A DNA stretch of 12,063 bases from JBKEDH01 sp047975295 (GCA_047975295.1 JBKEDH010000204.1:1-12063); one strand, 5' to 3'; shown: positions 1 through 7,182, numbered from the stretch's first letter. Numbers and translations: made by a program. The notes: a model not told the origin generated them from the sequence alone.

Positions 1-146
1 TCTAAAATTAATACCTTATCGTGTTGCATGCGCAAAAATAACAATTGATTTTATATTGACGCATTAGCATTCTTTTTTTTTGAAAAATTTTGTGTTCGGA
101 AAAATTGAAGCAGAGAAAAAAATTAAAAAGAATGTCTGTTTTTGTT
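1..146. other. AT-rich intergenic, no gene seen
   Basis: No reading frame on either strand has a convincing start plus protein-like composition here. The longest translatable piece on the minus strand is about 20 codons. The stretch contains several homopolymer runs of T and A. I see no tRNA fold, no promoter matching TAnnTTTG and no repeat other than the palindrome that begins at 147. Confidence 0.5.
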
Positions 147-166
147 GAAGTGGTTTAAACCACTTC
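147..166. repeat. Perfect 20-bp palindrome
   Basis: GAAGTGGTTTAAACCACTTC reads identically on both strands, with the axis between 156 and 157. As RNA it could fold only with the centre opened as a loop. Neither side carries a T-run, so it is a poor intrinsic terminator. It lies 27 bases past the stop of the decayed minus-strand gene. It could be an operator, a member of a dispersed palindromic repeat family, or a transcript-end hairpin. Its core (GGTTT followed by AAACC) resembles that of the 33-bp palindrome at 2809-2841. Confidence 0.7.
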
Positions 167-192
167 GTTATATAAAATAGCTATCCGTCAAA

Positions 193-494
193 TTAAATAA
201 TACTAACCCGTAAAGAATTTAAAATATCGAGAGCTTCCATTTCGGCTTTTGTTGAGTTGGTTGGAAAGGATGTTTTTATCGTTATATTTTATAGTGAAAA
301 CGTCGTTATCGTTGTTAAACCTGCCCATAAAGGGAAACACGTGTATTGCGTTGGTAAGGACCATTTTGTCTTCGTTGTCTTTATTTGGATTCCATTTACT
401 ATTTAAAAGGCGATTTTCTTATCCATGCTTCCAAGTTGCCTTCTGTTAATTGTTTTTTTGATATTTCATTCCATATTTTTATGAATTCATATAA
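193..494 (-). pseudogene. Probable decayed small gene, three frames
   Basis: Read on the minus strand, three successive stretches look like one protein broken by two frameshifts. The first (about 494 to 405) gives a frame containing WNEISKKQLTEGNLEAWIRK and then stops. The second (about 400 to 250) is open in the next frame and includes KDNEDKMVLTNAIHVFPFMG. The third (about 250 to 193) contains AEMEALDILNSLRVSII and then TAA. The codon phases are 2, 1 and 0 modulo 3, so each break needs one extra base (or two lost). The second break falls at an AAAA run near 247-250, the first near a TTTTAAAT stretch around 404-411. No clear start codon is seen and I do not recognise the family. An alternative is chance open frames in AT-rich DNA, or a sequencing indel for the homopolymer break. 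Confidence 0.4.
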
Positions 495-599
495 TTAATT
501 AATAATTTGCTCGAAATTTTAACATGAAAAATGTAAAATAATAAGTCTATTTTTCGACTTTTTGCATTTAAGTTAAAATTGATTTTTTTTAAGGTGTAT

Positions 600-635
600 A
601 TGGCTATAGAAGAAAGAACAAAAGAGTTTAAATAA
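600..635 (+). other. 11-residue upstream small ORF
   Basis: ATG to TAA encodes MAIEERTKEFK. An AAGG tetramer lies five bases before the ATG, which is unusual in this window, where starts generally lack Shine-Dalgarno sequences. It sits 48 bases upstream of the symporter small-subunit gene. It could be a leader peptide, the remnant of a gene start, or chance. Confidence 0.2.
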
Positions 636-657
636 GTTCATTAAATAACGTTGAAGT

Positions 658-687
658 ATGCCAAAAACAATAAACATTAATAAATGA
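658..687 (+). other. 9-residue ORF overlapping next start
   Basis: ATG CCA through TGA encodes MPKTININ followed by K. Its TGA stop overlaps the ATG of the DUF4212 gene in an ATGA arrangement (684-687), the geometry seen in translationally coupled genes. No ribosome binding site is evident. It may simply be chance. Confidence 0.2.
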
Positions 688-935
688 AAAACAAAGCAAA
701 AGCCTATTGGAAAGAAAACATAAAGTACGTTCTTGTACTGTTGTGTATTTGGTTTTTGGTATCGTATGGTGCCGGAATTTTATTTAAAGACGAATTAAAT
801 CAGATAAAATTGGCTGGTTTTAAGCTTGGTTTCTGGTTTGCCCAACAAGGTTCTATGTATGTATTTGTTATACTCATATTTGTATATGTTCGGATTATGA
901 ACAAACTTGATAAAAAATATGGATATGACGAATAA
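684..935 (+). CDS. DUF4212 sodium:solute symporter small subunit
   Basis: An 83-residue membrane protein of the DUF4212 family, the proposed small partner of VC_2705-type sodium:solute symporters. Two hydrophobic segments are visible, at about residues 14-34 and 47-71. Between them lies the charged KDELNQ stretch, and the second begins with GFWFAQQGS, a pattern typical of this family. The N-terminus is lysine-rich (MKNKAKAYWKENIKY), fitting a cytoplasmic start. The length is normal for the family. The stop overlaps the first codons of the large symporter subunit in another frame, so the two are almost certainly co-transcribed and coupled in translation. The role of the small subunit is not established; it is assumed to assemble with or stabilise the large one in the inner membrane. 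The start at 684 is the only sensible ATG and includes the full first helix. Confidence 0.93.
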   Translation: MKNKAKAYWKENIKYVLVLLCIWFLVSYGAGILFKDELNQIKLAGFKLGFWFAQQGSMYVFVILIFVYVRIMNKLDKKYGYDE

Positions 936-2655
936 CATTTTCTTAACGGGAGCAATCGGTGTACAGAATTGGACATATATTTTGGTAGGTGTAACCTTTG
1001 CCATTTATATAGGGATAGCTATCTGGTCTAGGGCGGCATCTACAAAAGAGTTTTATGTTGCAGGTGGTGGCGTTTCGCCGTTGGCAAATGGTATGGCAAC
1101 AGCAGCCGACTGGATGAGTGCGGCTTCGTTTATCTCTATGGCAGGGATTATTTCGTTTGCTGGATACGATGGTGCGGTGTACCTAATGGGATGGACGGGA
1201 GGTTATGTGTTGTTGGCGTTGCTTTTGGCACCGTATTTACGTAAATTCGGGAAATTTACCGTACCCGATTTTATTGGAGATAGGTATTACTCTAAAACAG
1301 CACGTTTGGTGGCAGTTTTTTGTGCATTATTAGTGTCGTTTACTTATGTGGCAGGGCAAATGCGTGGTGTTGGTATTGTGTTTTCCCGATTTTTAGAGGT
1401 CGATATCAATACAGGGGTTATTATAGGGATGATTATTGTTTTGTTTTATGCTGTTTTAGGTGGAATGAAAGGTATTACCTACACACAAGTAGCGCAATAT
1501 TGTGTTCTTATTTTTGCTTTTATGGTACCGGCCATTTTTATTTCCATACAAATAACGGGGAATCCCGTTCCGCAATTGGGATTTGGAGATACCTTATCTG
1601 ACGGTTCGGGAATGTATCTATTGGATAAACTAGATGGATTAAGCAAAGAATTGGGTTTTGCCGAATATACCGAAGGAACCAAATCTACCATCGATGTTTT
1701 TGCAATAACATTGGCCTTAATGGTCGGTACGGCGGGATTGCCGCATGTTATTGTGCGTTTCTTTACCGTTAAACGAGTAAAGGACGCCCGTAAGTCGGCA
1801 GGTCTTGCCTTGTTGTTAATTACTATTTTATATACAACTGCTCCTGCCGTTGCGGCTTTTGCCCGGACCAATTTAATCGAAACAGTATCCAATAAACCTT
1901 ATACCGATATGCCGGAATGGTTTAAAAAATGGGAAACAACCGGACTGATAACGTTTACAGACAAAAATAAAGACGGTAGTATCCAGTATCTTGCCAATAC
2001 AGATAGAAACGAATTGGATGTAGATCCGGATATTATGGTGTTGGCAAACCCCGAAATTGCCCGATTGCCCAATTGGGTCATTGCTTTGGTAGCGGCAGGC
2101 GGCTTGGCTGCGGCTTTATCGACGGCAGCAGGGTTGCTGTTAGTTATCTCGGCATCGGTGTCGCACGATTTGATAAAAAAAACAATACAGCCCAATATTT
2201 CCGAAAAAGGTGAGCTTATTGCAGCTAGATTATCGGCTGTTGGTGCTGTATGCGTGGCCGGATATTTTGGTATCAATCCGCCGGGATTTGTAGCAGCGGT
2301 AGTGGCATTGGCTTTTGGACTGGCGGCAGCATCGTTTTTTCCGGCAATCATTTTGGGTATTTTCTTTAAAAGGATGAACAAAGAAGGTGCTATTGCCGGA
2401 ATGGTAATTGGCACTGTAGCCATGCTTTTGTATATGGTTAAATATAAATTGGGTTGGTTTAACGAAGTGGTTCCCGATAAAAGTGAATGGTGGTTTGGCA
2501 TTTCGCCCGAAGGTTTTGGTACTGTGGCCATGGTTTTAAATTTTGTAGTTTCGTTAACCATCATGTATTTTACACCAAAACCACCAAAAGAAGTTCGGGA
2601 AATTGTAGAAAAAATAAGAATACCAAGTGGAGTGGGAGAGGCCATCGACCACTAA
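919..2655 (+). CDS. VC_2705-family sodium:solute symporter (acetate-type)
   Basis: A sodium-coupled solute transporter of the SSS family, 578 residues from the ATG at 919, an inner-membrane protein with about a dozen or more hydrophobic helices. The signature of the VC_2705 subfamily is clear: STKEFYVAGGGVSP then ADWMSAASFISMAG near the N-terminus, GTAGLPHVIVRFFTV near residues 270-285, and AAALSTAAGLLLVISASVSHD near 396-417. A long outer loop (about 317-385) carries DKNKDGSI at 348-355, resembling a calcium-binding DxNxDG loop. Pairing with DUF4212 and the acs gene downstream suggests acetate or another short monocarboxylate as substrate, which is inference. The reading frame also allows a TTG at 907 and an ATG at 925. 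I chose 919, which leaves a 17-base overlap with the upstream gene. No Shine-Dalgarno is visible, so coupling from the upstream gene is likely. Confidence 0.93.
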   Translation: MDMTNNIFLTGAIGVQNWTYILVGVTFAIYIGIAIWSRAASTKEFYVAGGGVSPLANGMATAADWMSAASFISMAGIISFAGYDGAVYLMGWTGGYVLLALLLAPYLRKFGKFTVPDFIGDRYYSKTARLVAVFCALLVSFTYVAGQMRGVGIVFSRFLEVDINTGVIIGMIIVLFYAVLGGMKGITYTQVAQYCVLIFAFMVPAIFISIQITGNPVPQLGFGDTLSDGSGMYLLDKLDGLSKELGFAEYTEGTKSTIDVFAITLALMVGTAGLPHVIVRFFTVKRVKDARKSAGLALLLITILYTTAPAVAAFARTNLIETVSNKPYTDMPEWFKKWETTGLITFTDKNKDGSIQYLANTDRNELDVDPDIMVLANPEIARLPNWVIALVAAGGLAAALSTAAGLLLVISASVSHDLIKKTIQPNISEKGELIAARLSAVGAVCVAGYFGINPPGFVAAVVALAFGLAAASFFPAIILGIFFKRMNKEGAIAGMVIGTVAMLLYMVKYKLGWFNEVVPDKSEWWFGISPEGFGTVAMVLNFVVSLTIMYFTPKPPKEVREIVEKIRIPSGVGEAIDH

Positions 2656-2808
2656 ACTTATTTGGGTGAAGTTTGGTATGTTGTATTTCAAAAAACTTTT
2701 CTAACTTTAACGAGCTATAAAAACCAATTTTAAACTAAACTATTTTAGTGCATGACAAAAAATCAAAAAACATTTTCAATACATTAATAATCAAAATATT
2801 GAACCCAT
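2656..2808. other. Gap after symporter, no gene seen
   Basis: AT-rich spacer between the symporter stop and the palindrome. A weak pairing AAGTTT with AAACTT near 2669-2700 is the only hairpin I see after the stop, and it has a long loop, so I do not call a terminator. No TAnnTTTG box was found on the plus strand. Confidence 0.4.
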
Positions 2809-2841
2809 AGACCTCACAGGTTTTTAAAACCTGTGAGGTCT
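2809..2841. repeat. 33-bp palindromic repeat candidate
   Basis: The left arm AGACCTCACAGGTTTT (2809-2824) is the exact reverse complement of the right arm AAAACCTGTGAGGTCT (2826-2841), with one T at the centre (2825). Pairing stops abruptly outside both arms. No T-run follows on either strand, so it is not a standard intrinsic terminator. Length, perfection and lack of any coding context fit a dispersed palindromic element of the kind scattered through Bacteroidota genomes. As a transcript hairpin it could attenuate read-through from the symporter into acs or protect an upstream mRNA end. Confidence 0.75.
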
Positions 2842-2913
2842 TGAAAATCAAATTTATAAATCAAGTAAGTTGATTTTTGTTGTGTACTATACTAAAACAT
2901 TTTAAAAATACCT

Positions 2914-4821
2914 ATGAGCAATTATCACATTAAACATCTGGAAGAATATTATCAAGTTTATAGAAAATCCATACGTGAACCTGAAAATTTTTGGGAAGAA
3001 GTAGCCGAAGAGCATTTCTTATGGCGAAAAAAATGGAATAAAGTTTTAAGCTGGGATTTTACCAAACCGGAAGTAAAATGGTTCGAAGGTGCTCAATTGA
3101 ATATTACCGAAAACTGTATAGACAGGCATTTAACGACCCGTGGTGATAAAACGGCTATTTTGTTCGAACCCAACGATCCCAAAAAGCCGGCAGAGCACAT
3201 TACGTATAAAGAACTGTATAAACGTGTAAACAAATTTGCAAACGTACTAAAGTCGCAAGGTATAAAAAAAGGCGATCGGGTTTGTATTTATCTACCCATG
3301 ATTCCCGAATTGGCAATAGCTTTATTGGCCTGTGCCCGCATTGGCGCCATCCATTCGGTGGTATTTGCCGGATTTTCCTCTTCGGCACTGTCCACTCGAA
3401 TAAACGATAGCGATTGTAAAATGGTTATTACCAGCGATGGTTCGTACAGAGGGGCAAAAACCATCGATTTAAAGGGGATAGTGGACGAAGGATTAAAAAA
3501 TTGTCCGGGAGTCGATAATGTTTTGGTGGTTAAGCATATCAATGCGGATATTCACATGCAAGAAGGAAGGGACCAATGGATCAAGCCGCTTCTTGATGAA
3601 GCGTCTGATATGTGCAAAGCCGAAATTATGAACGCCGAAGATCCACTTTTCATTTTATATACCTCAGGCTCTACGGGGATGCCAAAAGGTATGGTACATA
3701 CAACTGCCGGTTATATGGTTTATATTGCCTATACCTTTAAAAATGTATTTCAATACCGCGAAAACGATGTGTACTGGTGTACTGCTGATATAGGTTGGAT
3801 TACTGGGCACAGTTATATTGTTTATGGCCCTTTGGCCAATGGAGCCACAACGGTTATGTTTGAAGGTGTTCCGCATTATCCCGACTTTGGCCGTTTTTGG
3901 AGTATTGTAGAAAAACACAAAGTTAACCAATTTTATACGGCTCCCACCGCTATTAGGGCTTTGGCAAAGCAAGGTGCCGAGTTGGTAGAGCAATACGATT
4001 TATCGTCCATAAAAGTATTGGGTTCTGTTGGAGAGCCTATTAATGAGGAAGCTTGGCATTGGTATAACGATAACGTGGGAAAAAGAAAAAGCCCTATTGT
4101 AGATACTTGGTGGCAAACCGAAACAGGAGGTATTATGGTTTCGCCAATACCGTTTGTAACGCCTACAAAACCAACTTATGCCACTTTGCCATTTATAGGT
4201 GTGCAACCTGCTTTAATGGATGAAAATGGAGAAGAGTTAAAAGGAAATTTGGTAGAAGGCCGCTTATGTATAAAATTCCCTTGGCCGGGTATGGCGCGTA
4301 CTATATGGGGAAATCACGAACGCTACCGGAATACTTATTTTTCAACATTCAAAAATAAATATTTTACAGGAGATGGAGCCTTGCGGGACGAGGTCGGTTA
4401 TTACCGGATAACCGGTCGTGTGGACGATGTTATTATTGTTTCCGGGCATAATTTGGGTACTGCTCCAATCGAGGATGCCATAAACGAGCACCCAGCCGTA
4501 GCCGAGTCGGCCATTGTTGGTTTCCCTCACGATGTTAAAGGTAATGCCCTGTACGGTTTTGTTATTTTAAAAGATGCGGGAGAAGGCAGGGTACAGGATA
4601 ATGTACGCAACGAAATAAATCAAATTATTACCGAACATATTGGCCCGATTGCCAAGTTGGATAAAATACAGTTTACAAGCGGATTGCCAAAAACACGTTC
4701 GGGTAAGATTATGCGTCGTATTTTAAGAAAGATAGCCTGTAGAGATGTTAGTAATTTAGGTGATACCAGTACATTGTTAAATCCGGAAGTTGTTCAGGAA
4801 ATTATCGATAATGCTTTGTAG
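2914..4821 (+). CDS. acs: Acetyl-CoA synthetase (acetate--CoA ligase)
   Basis: A 635-residue cytoplasmic AMP-forming ligase that converts acetate, ATP and CoA to acetyl-CoA, AMP and pyrophosphate, feeding the TCA and glyoxylate routes. Motifs in order: N-terminal ACAS domain (about 8-65), the phosphate-binding loop YTSGSTGMPKGMVH (249-262), TADIGWITGHSY (290-301), DTWWQTETGG (397-406, whose Trp shapes the acetate pocket), the hinge GRVDD (501-505) and C-terminal PKTRSGKIMRR (592-602). Lys598 matches the catalytic lysine that is silenced by reversible acetylation in Salmonella Acs (Lys609). Asn513 occupies the place of the usual Arg of SGHR (Arg526 in Salmonella). Length is close to the family's usual 630-660. 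The ATG follows an A-rich leader without Shine-Dalgarno. The symporter lies upstream in the same direction, 258 bases away. Confidence 0.97.
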   Translation: MSNYHIKHLEEYYQVYRKSIREPENFWEEVAEEHFLWRKKWNKVLSWDFTKPEVKWFEGAQLNITENCIDRHLTTRGDKTAILFEPNDPKKPAEHITYKELYKRVNKFANVLKSQGIKKGDRVCIYLPMIPELAIALLACARIGAIHSVVFAGFSSSALSTRINDSDCKMVITSDGSYRGAKTIDLKGIVDEGLKNCPGVDNVLVVKHINADIHMQEGRDQWIKPLLDEASDMCKAEIMNAEDPLFILYTSGSTGMPKGMVHTTAGYMVYIAYTFKNVFQYRENDVYWCTADIGWITGHSYIVYGPLANGATTVMFEGVPHYPDFGRFWSIVEKHKVNQFYTAPTAIRALAKQGAELVEQYDLSSIKVLGSVGEPINEEAWHWYNDNVGKRKSPIVDTWWQTETGGIMVSPIPFVTPTKPTYATLPFIGVQPALMDENGEELKGNLVEGRLCIKFPWPGMARTIWGNHERYRNTYFSTFKNKYFTGDGALRDEVGYYRITGRVDDVIIVSGHNLGTAPIEDAINEHPAVAESAIVGFPHDVKGNALYGFVILKDAGEGRVQDNVRNEINQIITEHIGPIAKLDKIQFTSGLPKTRSGKIMRRILRKIACRDVSNLGDTSTLLNPEVVQEIIDNAL

Positions 4822-5162
4822 GGAGTAAGTTTAAGGATAAAAGATTGATTTTTTTTTAAATAAAGTCTAAGAATATGAAACAAATTTTCCCAATTGAAAA
4901 AATAGGCTGTTTTTTTGAGTAACCAATCGTGTTGAATCTTTTTTATGGTTGGGTAACAAGGTTTGTTGTTCAAGAATTATCGTTTTATGAGGATGCGTAT
5001 CTAATGTTTTTGTATGGACTTAGTTAATAAAAGTTAGCTTAGTTTAAATATACAAACGTCTATATAGACAAGAACAATATAGAAAAAAGTTTTATCGATT
5101 TCACTTTTTCAGAAAAGGAAGGTGAAATGTCTATGCTCAATTCATACAGATGGTTTTTACTC
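4822..5162. other. Convergent gap, no gene recognised
   Basis: This AT-rich gap lies between the ends of acs and the minus-strand peptidase gene. I see a nine-T run at 4849-4857 without a stem before it, a short plus-strand frame of 15 codons at 4875-4922, a 12-bp palindrome GTCTATATAGAC at 5058-5069 and an imperfect pairing ATTTCAC with GTGAAAT around 5098-5128. A minus-strand frame rich in Lys, Asn and Phe is open from about 5000 into the acs end, but it has no family resemblance that I recognise. Confidence 0.45.
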
Positions 5163-5208
5163 AAAACCTGAGTCCTATTATTAAAAACAATAATTTAGGA
5201 TAGGTTTT
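5163..5208. terminator. Imperfect hairpin between convergent genes
   Basis: AAAACCT (5163-5169) pairs with AGGTTTT (5202-5208), TCCTA (5173-5177) with TAGGA (5196-5200) and TTATT (5178-5182) with AATAA (5189-5193), around a small AAAAAC loop, with internal bulges of GAG/T and TT. It lies 18 bases beyond the stop of the minus-strand peptidase gene, where a transcript end is expected. No strong T-run follows on either strand, so a role as a bidirectional transcript-end hairpin is inference. Confidence 0.35.
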
Positions 5209-5226
5209 ACACCAATACGCTCAATA

Positions 5227-7122
5227 TTATAAAGTTTCTTTCAGCCATTTAAAAAATTCACGTTGCCAAATTATACCATTTTGTGGTTTTAATACCCAGT
5301 GGTTTTCGTCGGGGAAAAACATAAATCGGCTTTTTATACCTTTTAAACGTGCAGCTTGAAAGGCCTCTTGTGCTTGTCCCATTGGTACACGGTAATCTTT
5401 TCCGCCCTGAATAATAAAAATAGGAGTGTTCCAGTAGTTTATCAAGTTTATAGGGTTGAATTTGTTATATGTTTTTTGTGCAGCTTCGTTATTGGTTTCC
5501 CAGTAGGGACCGCCCATGTCCCAGTTACTGAAAAATACTTCTTCGGTGGTGCCGTACATACTTTTCAAGTTGAAAATGCCACAATGCGAAATAAAGGTTT
5601 TAAAGCGATTGTTGTGTATGCCTGCCAGATAAAATACCGAATATCCGCCGTAGCTTGCTCCAATAGCACCCAGTTTGTCTTTGTTAACATAACGTTCTTT
5701 CGCAACATCGTCGATAGCACTTAAATAATCGTCCATAGCTTGTCCGCCCCAATCTTTGCTAATATCCTCATTCCATTTTACGCCGTAGCCTGGCATGCCT
5801 CTACGATTGGGAGCCACAATAATGTACCCTTGTGAGGCCATAACCTGAAAATTCCAACGAAAAGAATAAAACTGAGACAAAGCACCTTGTGGGCCACCTT
5901 GGCAGTATAGCAATGTTGGGTATTTTTTGTTTTTGTCGAAGTTTGGAGGATAAATAACCCATGTTAGCATGTCTTTTCCGTCACTAGTTTTTACTATACG
6001 TTTTTTTACCGTAGGCAAATTTAATTTAGTGTAGGTTGCGGTATTGATATTCGAAATTTGTTGCCAATCTTTTGTTTTTAAATCATAACTAAAAATTTCG
6101 TTGGCATGGTTCATATCGCTACGAGTTACAAACACTTTGTCGTTTTTAAATCCGATAATTTGGTTTACGTTAAACTGGCCTTCGGTAACTTGGATTACTC
6201 GAATGGCCTTTCGGGTAAGACCGGGGAAATTAACAACAAATAAATGTTCGGTACCGTTTACCGGAGCTAAAAAATAAATAGACCTTCCGTTTTCGTACCA
6301 TTTAAAACTGTGTACGGTACCGTCCCAAGCCGAAGTTAGATTAATGTCGATACCTTTATGGCGTACAATAATATCGTTTTTGTCCGATTCGTAACCGTCC
6401 CGCTTCATTTGTAACCACGACAAATCACCATTAGGGGAAAATTGTGGTGCCACATCGTAGCCCAAATTGTTTTCGGTTAAGTTTTTTGTGGTTTTTGTTG
6501 TAATATCGTACTCGTATAAATTGGTATTGGTACTTACGGCATAATCGGTACCAAATTTCTTTTTACAGACATAAATGATTTTTTTACCATCTAACGACCA
6601 AATATAATCTTCGTCACCACCAAAGGGTTTTTGGGGCGAATCGAATGGTTCGTTGGCCATAATATCGGTTTCGTTTCCGTTATTATCGGTAATAAAAATA
6701 TGATTGTGTTTTCCGGTATTCCACGTGTCCCAATGGCGGTAATCCAGATCGTTGTAGATTTGGACTTCGCTGTTTTCGAGTTCCGGATAAAAAGCTTTCC
6801 CCAATACTTTTTCGGTCTGGATTTCCTTATGTGACAGTTTCCATCCATTTCTTGTGGTATTTTTGTCAGTTACCAAATCTTGTGTATTTTCAATTTCAAT
6901 AGCTGTTCCGCCATTAATAGCGATTTTATAGAATTTCGAATTGAATGTATTGTCTTTAACCGAGGGTGTACTAACCTTATAAACAATATGGTTGCCATCT
7001 TTGGAAAATCCTAAAACAGAAACTCTGCCAAGTTCCCAAAGTAATTCTGGAGTCATAATATTTTGTGCCAATGTGGTAAGGGATAAGAGTGATATTAAGC
7101 TAAATAGATAAATGCGTTTCAT
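5227..7122 (-). CDS. Secreted S9 family peptidase, DPP5-like
   Basis: A 631-residue exported serine peptidase of the prolyl oligopeptidase clan, closest in pattern to DPP5-type dipeptidyl peptidases that trim dipeptides from peptides in the periplasm. The first 20 residues (MKRIYLFSLISLLSLTTLAQ) form a signal peptide. A beta-propeller fills about residues 25-375. The alpha/beta-hydrolase domain follows: CQGGPQG (oxyanion region, about 407-413), GASYGGYS with nucleophile Ser490, GGKDYRVP with Asp576 and DENHW with His608. SMYGTTEEVFF after the nucleophile is typical of the DPP5 group. The start at 7122 is chosen over the in-frame ATG at 7164 because it begins exactly at the signal peptide and the promoter box at 7147-7154 lies between the two. 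It diverges from the ComM gene and converges on acs. Exact dipeptide specificity cannot be read from the sequence. Confidence 0.93.
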   Translation of the reverse strand: MKRIYLFSLISLLSLTTLAQNIMTPELLWELGRVSVLGFSKDGNHIVYKVSTPSVKDNTFNSKFYKIAINGGTAIEIENTQDLVTDKNTTRNGWKLSHKEIQTEKVLGKAFYPELENSEVQIYNDLDYRHWDTWNTGKHNHIFITDNNGNETDIMANEPFDSPQKPFGGDEDYIWSLDGKKIIYVCKKKFGTDYAVSTNTNLYEYDITTKTTKNLTENNLGYDVAPQFSPNGDLSWLQMKRDGYESDKNDIIVRHKGIDINLTSAWDGTVHSFKWYENGRSIYFLAPVNGTEHLFVVNFPGLTRKAIRVIQVTEGQFNVNQIIGFKNDKVFVTRSDMNHANEIFSYDLKTKDWQQISNINTATYTKLNLPTVKKRIVKTSDGKDMLTWVIYPPNFDKNKKYPTLLYCQGGPQGALSQFYSFRWNFQVMASQGYIIVAPNRRGMPGYGVKWNEDISKDWGGQAMDDYLSAIDDVAKERYVNKDKLGAIGASYGGYSVFYLAGIHNNRFKTFISHCGIFNLKSMYGTTEEVFFSNWDMGGPYWETNNEAAQKTYNKFNPINLINYWNTPIFIIQGGKDYRVPMGQAQEAFQAARLKGIKSRFMFFPDENHWVLKPQNGIIWQREFFKWLKETL

Positions 7123-7146
7123 GTGCTTTGGTGTTTTTTGGTGCTT

Positions 7147-7154
7147 CAAATATA
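7147..7154 (-). promoter_or_regulatory. Bacteroidota -7 box for peptidase gene
   Basis: On the minus strand this reads TATATTTG, an exact match to the Bacteroidota -7 consensus TAnnTTTG. It ends 24 bases before the ATG at 7122, giving a short leader of about 15-20 bases. At the expected -33 distance the minus strand has TTTTAA, not the consensus TTG, so only half of the promoter is canonical. Confidence 0.55.
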
Positions 7155-7182
7155 CACAAACCATTTCTGTTTACTTAAAACC

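Noticed and set aside
249..449. 66-codon plus-strand frame at the left edge
   Set aside because: It lies opposite the better protein-like minus-strand pieces, has a hydrophobic, serine-rich composition typical of an antisense shadow, and has no recognisable family.
907..918. TTG at 907 as start of the symporter
   Set aside because: It would use a non-ATG start and lengthen the overlap with the upstream gene, while ATG codons occur at 919 and 925. It cannot be excluded.
1479..1892. 137-codon minus-strand open frame inside the symporter gene
   Set aside because: Same antisense shadow of hydrophobic codons, with no start context or family resemblance.
1899..2645. 248-codon minus-strand open frame inside the symporter gene
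   Set aside because: It is antisense to a strongly supported transporter gene. Its Thr/Ala/Pro-rich product mirrors the codons of the real gene and shows no domain.
4849..4857. Nine-T run after acs as an intrinsic terminator
   Set aside because: There is no GC-rich or otherwise convincing stem directly before it.
4822..5000. Minus-strand frame rich in Lys, Asn, Phe and Leu after acs
   Set aside because: It has no clear start, runs into the antisense of acs and has the composition expected by chance from AT-rich DNA.
5058..5069. 12-bp palindrome GTCTATATAGAC
   Set aside because: Short and centred on alternating TA, so chance is likely in this composition; no gene start is near it.
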